11,382 bases of DNA. It comes from a bacterium HR41 (lineage in GTDB: Bacteria > Actinomycetota > Thermoleophilia > Solirubrobacterales > Thermoleophilaceae). The stretch spans positions 1 to 11,382 of the forward strand of contig BEIR01000021.1 of the NCBI GenBank assembly GCA_002898855.1. Reading direction: 5' to 3'. Positions within the stretch are counted from its first letter, which is position 1; each line of letters starts with the position of its first letter. Of the stretch, positions 5,866 through 11,382 are shown piece after piece. Below the pieces are notes generated by a model. It had not been told where the DNA came from and did no database searches. It saw only the letters and a list, made by a program, of their open reading frames with translations. A program made the translations under genes and the position numbers.

Positions 5866-8733
5866 TTAGCCGCAGCCGGTGTTGTTGCCGCAGCTCGAGC
5901 AGGTGTAGCAGGCGCCGGTGCGCTGCATGATCCCGCCGCACTCGCGGCACGCCGGCCCGAGGTCGAGACCGCTCAGCTTGGCCGGCACCGTCGGGGGCTC
6001 GTCGGTCAACGCTGCCGCCGCCGGTACCGAACCGGTACCGCCGCGGCCATCGACACCTCTTGTCGCAGCGGCGCCGTGGCCGACCCCGCTCCCGTTCGCG
6101 CCGTTGCCGGCACCGTCGCCAGCCGGACCCAGCGCGGGACCGGCGGTGTCGCCACGCATCAGCGCCTCCTGCCGAGCTTTGCGCTCGCGCACCGCCGGCG
6201 TCAGGATGCCGAGCTCCTCCTGGATGTCGACATCGAGGAAGCGCGACGCCAGCCAGCGCATGATGTAGTCAGGCAGCGACTTCGCGAACGGAATCTCGGG
6301 GTTGGTTGTAATCCCCTCGGGATCGAAGCGCATGTAGCTGAACTTGCGCACCAGCGTCTCGAGCGGGACGCCGTACTGGAGCGCGATCGAGATAGCCGTC
6401 GCGAAGGCGTTCATCATGCCGCGCAGCGTCGAGCCTTCCTTGCCGATGTCGGTCAGGAAGATCTCGCCGACCGTGCCATCCTCGTACATGCCGGCGGTGA
6501 TGTACCCCTCGTGGCCGGCGATCGAGAACTTGTGCGTGATCGACTGCCGTTCGCGCGGCATCCGCCGCCGCACCGGGCGCCACTCTTCCCCTGCTGACCC
6601 TGAACCGCTCGCGGCCGAGCGCTTCGCATCCTTGCTCGTGCGCAGCGCCTGCGCCGTCTTCGAACCGTCGCGGTAGATAGCGAGCGCCTTAAGGCCGAGC
6701 TTCCAGCCGTCGATGTACAGGCGTTCGATCTCCTCGGCGGTGGTGTCCTCGGGCAGGTTCACGGTCTTCGAGATCGCGCCGGACAAAAACGGCTGGGCTG
6801 CGGCCATCATCCGCAGGTGGCCTTCCGGCGCGATCGCCCGCTCGCCGACAGCGACGTCGAAGACCGGCAGGTGCTCTTCACGCAAGGCGGGAGCACCGAC
6901 GATCGTTCCGTGCTCGCGCAGGTACGACTCGATCGCCTCGATCTCGTGGTCGGCGTAGCCGAGCGTTCGTAGCGCCAGCGGCACCGTGCGGTTGACGATC
7001 GTCATCCGCCCGCCGCCGACGAGCTCCTTCACCTTCACGAGCGAGAAGTCCGGCTCGATGCCGGTGGTGTCGCAGTCCATCAGGAACGAGATCGTTCCCG
7101 TCGGGGCGAGCACGGTCGCCTGCGCGTTGCGATAGCCGTGGCGCTCGCCGGCGTCGACCGCGTCCTCCCACGCCTCGCGCGCAGCTGTCAACAGATTGTG
7201 ATCGGGGCAGTGGCGATCGGGGATCGCGTAAGCCGCGGCCATGTGCTTGCGCATCACGCGCAGATGCGGCTCGCGGTTTTCCGCGAAGCGCTCGTAAGGC
7301 CCGATCGCCGCCGCGATCTCGGCCGACGTGCGGTACGCGCGGGCTGTCATCAGCGCGGTGATCGCCGCGCACAACGCCCGACCCTCGTCGGAGTCGTAGG
7401 GGAGGGCGTTGGCCATCAGCAGCGCACCAAGGTTGGCGTAGCCAAGACCGAGCTGGCGGAAGGCGCGTGCGTTGCGCGCGATCTCTTCGGTCGGGTAGCT
7501 CGAAGGCGTGACGATGATCTCCTGCGCGAGGATCATCACCTCGACGACGTGGGCGAACGCGTCAACGTCGAAAGAGCCGTCGGCGCGCCGGAACTTCATC
7601 AAGTTGATCGACGCGAGGTTGCACGCCGAGTCGTCGACGTGCATGTACTCGGAGCAGGGGTTGGAGGCGTTGATCCGACCCGAGTTAGGGCAGGTGTGCC
7701 AGTCGTTGATCGTGGTGTCGTACTGGATGCCCGGGTCGGCGCAGCGCCACGCCGCCTCCGCCATCTCGCGCAACAGCTCGCGAGCGTTGACGCGCTCGAT
7801 CACCTCGCCGGTGGTGCGCGCCGTCAGCTCCCACTCTTCGCCCCGCTCGGCGCGGCGCATGAACTCGTCGCTTACGCGCACCGAGTTGTTCGCGTTCTGA
7901 TACTGGATCGAGGCGAAGTCCTCGCCGTCGATCGACATGTCGAAGCCGGCGTCGCGCAAAACGCGCGCCTTCTCTTCCTCGCGCGCCTTGCACCAGATGA
8001 ACTCGCGGATGTCGGGGTGGTCGACGTCGAGCACCACCATCTTGGCGGCACGCCGCGTCTTGCCTCCCGACTTGATCGTGCCCGCCCAGGCGTCGGCGCC
8101 GCGCATGAACGACACGGGACCGCTGGCGTAGCCGCCCTTGGAGAGCTGCTCCTTGGAGCTGCGGATACGCGACAGGTTGATCCCCGAGCCGGAACCGCCG
8201 CGGAAGATCAAACCTTCCTTGGTGTTCCACTCGAGGATCGACTCCATCGTGTCCTCGACCGAGAGGATGAAGCAGGCCGAGCACTGCGGGTTCTCCTCGA
8301 AACCGACGTTGAACCACACCGGCGAGTTGAACGCCGCCATCTGGTGGAGGAGGATGTACGTCAGCTCGGCCTCGAAGGCGTCCGCATCCTCGTCGCTGGC
8401 GAAGTAGCCGAGCTCACGGCCCCAGCGTGTGATCGTGCCCGCGACCCGGCCGATCATCTGCTTTACCGAGCGCTCGCGCTCGGGCGAGTCGAGACGACCG
8501 CGGAAGTACTTCTGCGCGACGATGTTGGTTGCGTTCTGTGACCAGAACTTCGGGAACTCGACGCCCTCCTGGCGGAACGCCGGGTTCTGCGGGTCGCCGA
8601 TTACCGCATCGCGCAGCTCCCACTCGACCTCGTCGAACGGGTGAACGCCCGGCCGCGTGAAGCGCCGCTCGATCGCGAGGCCCTTACCGGCGCTGCGGAT
8701 CGAAAGTTGGATGGCGCTCTGTGTGCGGGACAT
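5866..8733 (-). CDS. nrdJ: Adenosylcobalamin-dependent (class II) ribonucleotide reductase (955 aa)
   Basis: Reduces ribonucleotides to deoxyribonucleotides using a thiyl radical generated from adenosylcobalamin. In numbering from ATG 8733: QCSAC holds the N-terminal redox cysteine region (C151, C154); NPCSEYM holds the radical cysteine C360 and catalytic E362; SACNLASINL supplies the partner redox cysteine C371; PTGTISFLMD (about 545-554) is the phosphate-binding loop; FLSGAISKTVNLP (about 649-661) is a conserved barrel segment. After the catalytic barrel comes a roughly 200-residue C-terminal region with KFSIAGHEGYI, then a Gly/Ala-rich flexible linker (about 863-920), ending in a cysteine-rich tail (CREC, CYTCSSCG, final CG) that probably shuttles electrons from thioredoxin to the active site. 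The length fits the long actinobacterial-type NrdJ. ATG 8733 is preferred because AGGAGGGG lies nine bases upstream; that site abuts the alternative GTG 8742. The gene is monocistronic or follows galE. Confidence 0.96.
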   Translation of the reverse strand: MSRTQSAIQLSIRSAGKGLAIERRFTRPGVHPFDEVEWELRDAVIGDPQNPAFRQEGVEFPKFWSQNATNIVAQKYFRGRLDSPERERSVKQMIGRVAGTITRWGRELGYFASDEDADAFEAELTYILLHQMAAFNSPVWFNVGFEENPQCSACFILSVEDTMESILEWNTKEGLIFRGGSGSGINLSRIRSSKEQLSKGGYASGPVSFMRGADAWAGTIKSGGKTRRAAKMVVLDVDHPDIREFIWCKAREEEKARVLRDAGFDMSIDGEDFASIQYQNANNSVRVSDEFMRRAERGEEWELTARTTGEVIERVNARELLREMAEAAWRCADPGIQYDTTINDWHTCPNSGRINASNPCSEYMHVDDSACNLASINLMKFRRADGSFDVDAFAHVVEVMILAQEIIVTPSSYPTEEIARNARAFRQLGLGYANLGALLMANALPYDSDEGRALCAAITALMTARAYRTSAEIAAAIGPYERFAENREPHLRVMRKHMAAAYAIPDRHCPDHNLLTAAREAWEDAVDAGERHGYRNAQATVLAPTGTISFLMDCDTTGIEPDFSLVKVKELVGGGRMTIVNRTVPLALRTLGYADHEIEAIESYLREHGTIVGAPALREEHLPVFDVAVGERAIAPEGHLRMMAAAQPFLSGAISKTVNLPEDTTAEEIERLYIDGWKLGLKALAIYRDGSKTAQALRTSKDAKRSAASGSGSAGEEWRPVRRRMPRERQSITHKFSIAGHEGYITAGMYEDGTVGEIFLTDIGKEGSTLRGMMNAFATAISIALQYGVPLETLVRKFSYMRFDPEGITTNPEIPFAKSLPDYIMRWLASRFLDVDIQEELGILTPAVRERKARQEALMRGDTAGPALGPAGDGAGNGANGSGVGHGAAATRGVDGRGGTGSVPAAAALTDEPPTVPAKLSGLDLGPACRECGGIMQRTGACYTCSSCGNNTGCG

Positions 8734-8741
8734 CTCGTTCA

Positions 8742-8765
8742 CCCCTCCTGCCTGAAGCTAGCGTA
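8742..8765 (-). promoter_or_regulatory. nrdJ ribosome binding site and candidate -10 box
   Basis: On the minus strand AGGAGGGG (8749 to 8742) sits nine bases before ATG 8733 and decides the start. Upstream, TACGCT (8765 to 8760) fits a TAnnnT -10 box and would start transcription near 8753, giving a leader of about 20 bases that carries the ribosome site. No -35 box was recognised. The ribosome site is strong and the promoter is tentative. Confidence 0.45.
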
Positions 8766-8777
8766 CGTTTCCGTCGA

Positions 8778-8816
8778 CCGTCCGGGGGCGTCGATCATGG
8801 CGCCCCCTCCGGACGG
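8778..8816 (-). terminator. Strong GC hairpin between galE and nrdJ (terminator or regulatory stem)
   Basis: CCGTCCGG (8778-8785) plus GGGCG (8786-8790) pair with CGCCC (8801-8805) and CCGGACGG (8809-8816), with a 3-base bulge and a 10-base loop. It starts about 10 bases after the galE stop and lies just upstream of the proposed nrdJ -10 box. No T-run follows the stem. It may end galE transcription and insulate nrdJ, or attenuate read-through into it. Confidence 0.5.
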
Positions 8817-8826
8817 ATTCGCGGTC

Positions 8827-9762
8827 TCAGTGGGCGACCCGCACAGCAGCGAGCGTTCGCGCCAGACCTTCGGCGAGCGTGGTCCTCGCTCGCCAACCTA
8901 GTTCGCGCTCGGCGCGCGTCGAATCGAGCGCGATATGGCGCACCTCGCCGAGACGCTCGGGCTGGTGGTCGGGATCGAAGGGCGCGGTCGCGTGCGGGCG
9001 GAGCGCCTCGACGAGCTCGAGCACCGTCGTCTGCTTGCCGGTGCCGATGTTGAAAGCGCCGACGCACTCAGCGTCAGCGGCGCGCAGGTTGGCGTCGACG
9101 ACGTCGGCGACGTAGACGTAATCGCGCGTCTGCAACCCGTCGCCGTACACCGTCGGTCGTTCGCCGGCGACGAGGCGGCCACAGAAGATCGCGATCACCC
9201 CGGCCTCTCCGAGCGGATCCTGGCGCGGGCCGTACACGTTGCCGTAGCGCAGCGACACGGTCGAGAGGCCGTAGAGGCGGCGAAAGAGCTCGCAGTACCC
9301 CTCGGCTGCGAACTTCGACTGGCCGTAAGGCGCTTCGGGTGCGACCGGATGGTCCTCGGGCGCCGGCAGGATCTTTCCCTCGCCGTAGATCGCACCCCCC
9401 GTCGAGCTGTTGACGACGCGCCGTGCCCCGACCGCGTGTGCCGCTGCGAGCACGTTGATCGTGCCTTCGACGTTGACGCGGGCGTCGAACGCGGGATCGG
9501 CGGTCGACTTGCGGACATCGATCTGCGCGGCCAGATGGAAGACCACTTCGGGGCGCGCTTCGGCGAACGTCCGCGCGAGCGTCTGGCGGTCGCAAATGTC
9601 GACCTCGTAGAGGCGGGCGCCGGCCGCCAACGCCTGGTGCAGATTCGAGCGGCGACCGGTCGACAAGTTGTCGACCACCGCTACCTCGTCGCCGCGCGCA
9701 AGGAGAGCGTCGACGAGGTTCGAGCCGATGAAGCCGGCGCCACCGGTAACGAGCACACGCAT
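8827..9762 (-). CDS. galE: NAD-dependent epimerase/dehydratase, UDP-glucose 4-epimerase type (311 aa)
   Basis: An extended short-chain dehydrogenase that most likely interconverts UDP-glucose and UDP-galactose (or the N-acetyl forms), supplying precursors for glycan synthesis. Seen: the NAD-binding GGAGFIG (7-13), the acidic end of beta-2 at VVDNLSTG (29-36), HLAAQIDVR (76-84), the catalytic S/T near NSSTGGAIYGE (118-128), Y146 and K150 of YGQSK, and the sugar-binding RYGNVYGPRQDP, GEAGVIAIF and GDGLQTRDYVYV blocks. The STGGAIYGE and GPRQDPxGEAGV blocks match the compact GalE type of Thermotoga and Gram-positive bacteria, with the usual length of about 310. Other sugar-nucleotide epimerases of the same fold cannot be excluded. 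ATG 9762 starts directly at the beta-1 strand MRVLVTGG. No clear Shine-Dalgarno sequence precedes it, so a short or absent leader is possible. It is divergent from tmk and upstream of nrdJ. Confidence 0.85.
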   Translation of the reverse strand: MRVLVTGGAGFIGSNLVDALLARGDEVAVVDNLSTGRRSNLHQALAAGARLYEVDICDRQTLARTFAEARPEVVFHLAAQIDVRKSTADPAFDARVNVEGTINVLAAAHAVGARRVVNSSTGGAIYGEGKILPAPEDHPVAPEAPYGQSKFAAEGYCELFRRLYGLSTVSLRYGNVYGPRQDPLGEAGVIAIFCGRLVAGERPTVYGDGLQTRDYVYVADVVDANLRAADAECVGAFNIGTGKQTTVLELVEALRPHATAPFDPDHQPERLGEVRHIALDSTRAERELGWRARTTLAEGLARTLAAVRVAH

Positions 9763-9817
9763 CGCGGGCGCCCATGCTATCCGCGTGCCATTTACCGCGC
9801 TGGTACGGTCAGCCGCG
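9763..9817. promoter_or_regulatory. Divergent promoter region galE/tmk with near-leaderless candidate promoters
   Basis: Only 55 bases separate the two divergent starts. For tmk, TGGTACGGT (9801-9809) is an extended -10 element whose expected start point (about 9816-9818) coincides with the GTG at 9818. For galE, TAGCAT on the minus strand (9779 to 9774) would start transcription about four bases before ATG 9762. Neither gene has a convincing ribosome site, which fits leaderless translation, common in actinobacteria. No -35 boxes were recognised. Confidence 0.4.
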
Positions 9818-10525
9818 GTGGGCGGTCTCTTCGTCAGTTTCGAGGGCGTCGATCGCTCGGGCAAGACGACGCAGGCGCGTCTGCTCGCCCAGGCGCTCGG
9901 CGACCGCGCCGTACTCGTGCGCGAGCCCGGCGGTACCGCCCTTGGCGAGCGGCTGCGGGCACTGCTCAAGGACGCGGCGGTGGCGCTCGACGCCCATGCC
10001 GAAGCGCTGCTCTTCGCAGCTGCGCGCGCCCAGCTCGCTGTTGAAGTGGTGCGTCCTGCGCTCGCTGCCGGCCGCGTGGTGGTGTGCGACCGCTTTGTCG
10101 ACTCCTCGCTCGCATACCAGGGTGCCGCACGCGGCCTCGGCATCGACCGCGTGCTCGCGATCAACGACTTCGCGCTCGAGGGTCTGCGACCCGACGTGAC
10201 GTTCTTGCTTGCTGTCGATCCGAGCGCCGCGGCGGCACGTGCCGGCGAGAGCGATCGTTTCGAGAGCGAGGGGGTGCGCTTGCAGCGTGCTGCGGCCGAC
10301 GGCTACGAGGAGCTCGCCCGCCGCTTCCCCGAGCGGTTCGTGCGGGTAGCGGCCGACCGGCCGGTCACCGCCGTGCACCAGTTCGTGCTGCGAAAGGTGC
10401 AGGAGCTCCTCGCCGTGCGCGCGAGGGGATCGGCAGCGCGTGGCGCCACACCTGCCGCCGGGGAGCGCGCAGCCGCTGCACCCGGCGACCACGCGCCGGC
10501 GCCCCAGCGGGGGAGGGAGAGCTAG
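9818..10525 (+). CDS. tmk: Thymidylate (dTMP) kinase (235 aa)
   Basis: Phosphorylates dTMP to dTDP with ATP, an essential step to dTTP. Seen: the P-loop in FEGVDRSGKTTQ (8-19), the dTMP-contact EPGGT (36-40), the CDRFVDSSLAYQGAARGLG block (90-108) with the DR pair D91/R92, and the LID-like RAGESDRFESEG (141-152). An arginine sits inside the P-loop (DRSGK), a feature of type I enzymes such as yeast and human, whereas many bacterial enzymes carry Gly there and put the basic residue in the LID. The last 35 or so residues are Ala/Gly/Pro-rich and probably disordered. GTG 9818 gives the usual family N-terminus; a further GTG at 9785 would add only unconserved residues. No Shine-Dalgarno is visible, see the promoter entry. 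holB follows after 2 bases, so the two are an operon. Confidence 0.92.
   Translation: MGGLFVSFEGVDRSGKTTQARLLAQALGDRAVLVREPGGTALGERLRALLKDAAVALDAHAEALLFAAARAQLAVEVVRPALAAGRVVVCDRFVDSSLAYQGAARGLGIDRVLAINDFALEGLRPDVTFLLAVDPSAAAARAGESDRFESEGVRLQRAAADGYEELARRFPERFVRVAADRPVTAVHQFVLRKVQELLAVRARGSAARGATPAAGERAAAAPGDHAPAPQRGRES
10511..10518 (+). promoter_or_regulatory. Ribosome binding site of holB inside the tmk end
   Basis: GGGAGGGA at 10511-10518 lies nine bases before GTG 10528 and overlaps the last codons of tmk. This supports the GTG start and coupling of the pair. Confidence 0.6.
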
Positions 10526-10527
10526 CG

Positions 10528-11382
10528 GTGGCAGCGCTCGCGTCGGCGCTCGCCCACCAGCCGCACGCCCGTGCTGTGCTGCTCCACGACCTCGCCCACG
10601 GGCCGGTGCATGCCTACGTTTTCCACGGTCCGGGCGGCACGGGCAAGCGCGAGTGCGCGCGCCTTTTCGCCGCCGAGCTACTGGCGAGCGGGGCGAGAGA
10701 TCCCGATGCGGCGCGGCGTCACGCGCTCGTCGGCTCTCACCCCGACCTCACCTGGGTGGTACCGACCGGCGCGCACGCGATGCGCGTCGAGGATGTCGCC
10801 GAGCCCGTCGTCGCCCAAGCTGGACAGACACCGCTGCTTGGTGCCCACCGCGTCTTCGTGATCGAGCGCGCCGAGACGATGAGCGCCGACGTCGCCAATC
10901 GCCTGCTCAAGACGCTCGAGGAGCCGCCGCCCTACGCCTACTTCGTGCTAGTCACCGATTTCCTCGGTCGGCTGTTGCCGACCGTGGTGTCGCGCTGCCG
11001 CCAGGTGCGCTTCGAGCCTCTGCCCCGCCCTGTGATCGAGGAACGCCTGCGCGCCGACGGCGTCGCTGCGGAGAAGGCGCGTGAGTGTGCCCACCTCGCC
11101 CTCGGCAATCTCGAGCGGGCGCGCAGGCTGGCGAGCGGGGAGGGCGAGCAGGCGCTGCGTTTGGCGCAGGGGCTGGTGGCGGCGTGGCTGCGCGGCGACG
11201 TCGAGGACGCTCCGCTCGTCGATGTTCAGGAGCACTGCGCGCAGCGCGCCGAGCAGGCACGCTCCGAGGTGCTCGCCCGCTTCGAGGAGATCGCGGAGGG
11301 AAGCGGGCGAGCCAAGCGCGCGCTCGAACGTCAAGCAGCGGAGGTGGCGAGGCGCGAAGAGCGGCGCGCGCGCAGCGAAGCC
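10528..11382 (+). CDS. holB: DNA polymerase III delta-prime subunit, first 285 residues (gene runs off the right edge)
   Basis: Clamp-loader subunit that, with tau/gamma and delta, opens the sliding clamp ring at primer ends. The frame stays open to the last base, so the C-terminus is missing. Seen: HGPGGTGKRE (33-42) at the Walker A position, but with Arg-Glu after the lysine instead of Thr/Ser; VFVIERAETMS (109-119) at Walker B; ANRLLKTLEEPP (123-134), the family hallmark; and the SRC motif at SRCRQVRFEPL (155-165), which supplies the arginine finger. The degenerate nucleotide loop agrees with delta prime being a non-hydrolysing subunit. The four-cysteine zinc module usual before GSHPDL (69-74) is absent: the segment GARDPDAARRHALV carries none. 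The segment from about 236 to 285 is charged and helical, coiled-coil-like. GTG 10528 follows GGGAGGGA and lies 2 bases after the tmk stop. Being related to DnaX was considered, but the length and the lost Walker Thr argue for delta prime. Confidence 0.88.
   Translation, partial: MAALASALAHQPHARAVLLHDLAHGPVHAYVFHGPGGTGKRECARLFAAELLASGARDPDAARRHALVGSHPDLTWVVPTGAHAMRVEDVAEPVVAQAGQTPLLGAHRVFVIERAETMSADVANRLLKTLEEPPPYAYFVLVTDFLGRLLPTVVSRCRQVRFEPLPRPVIEERLRADGVAAEKARECAHLALGNLERARRLASGEGEQALRLAQGLVAAWLRGDVEDAPLVDVQEHCAQRAEQARSEVLARFEEIAEGSGRAKRALERQAAEVARREERRARSEA

Noticed and set aside
7138..8541. A 467-codon plus-strand open frame antisense to nrdJ.
   Set aside because: It is a composition shadow: nrdJ on the other strand has all catalytic motifs, and this frame shows none and has no ribosome site.
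8734..8826. Cobalamin riboswitch before the B12-dependent nrdJ.
   Set aside because: The gap is only about 90 bases, too short for the usual roughly 200-base element, and no B12-box-like sequence was seen.
8935..10044. A plus-strand open frame antisense to galE, and the minus-strand extension of galE upstream to 10164.
   Set aside because: Both are stop-free by GC bias. The galE fold begins at ATG 9762, and tmk occupies the upstream DNA on the other strand.
1..11382. tRNA, rRNA, CRISPR array, insertion sequence or prophage genes.
   Set aside because: No cloverleaf-like sequence, regularly spaced repeat, terminal inverted repeat with a transposase, or phage gene was recognised by eye on either strand.

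Overview
The window is GC-rich, compact bacterial DNA with frequent GTG starts, strong AGGAGG-type ribosome sites, 4-22 bp gene overlaps and candidate promoters of the TAnnnT -10 type. Together with a class II (B12-dependent) ribonucleotide reductase and a tmk-holB pair, this suggests a high-GC Gram-positive (actinobacterial) lineage, possibly Thermoleophilia. The taxonomic placement is inference, because no rRNA or marker search could be run.

Left third (1 to about 3540, minus strand): a piece of a cell-surface polysaccharide or glycan locus. Transcription runs right to left through a broken multi-pass membrane protein of the GT39-like glycosyltransferase type, then a 690-residue fusion of a GT4 and a GT2 glycosyltransferase, then a class I SAM methyltransferase that overlaps the fusion gene and runs off the left edge. 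By eye this part is less GC-extreme than the rest, with A/T tracts, and it carries the only damaged gene. The membrane gene can be read only by crossing two one-base losses, both at homopolymer runs, and its N-terminus is missing.

Middle (3541 to 5803, plus strand): a divergent intergenic gap, then a PAPS-type sulfotransferase whose stop codon overlaps the GTG start of a luciferase-like (LLM) flavin-dependent monooxygenase by 4 bp. The sulfotransferase may modify a glycan or lipid made by the adjacent locus. The monooxygenase substrate is unknown.

Right half (5866 to 11382): conserved core metabolism. On the minus strand are nrdJ (class II ribonucleotide reductase) and, upstream of it, a galE-type NAD-dependent epimerase, separated by a strong hairpin. 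Divergently, on the plus strand, tmk (dTMP kinase) and holB (DNA polymerase III delta prime, cut by the window edge) form a tight pair. Thus dNTP synthesis, dTTP synthesis and the clamp loader sit together, with a sugar-nucleotide epimerase between them. No RNA genes, CRISPR arrays, insertion sequences or phage genes were seen. Most of the window is explainable by known families. The points most worth checking are the glycosyltransferase fusion, the two-frameshift membrane gene, the near-leaderless divergent promoters, and the delta-prime subunit lacking its zinc cysteines.
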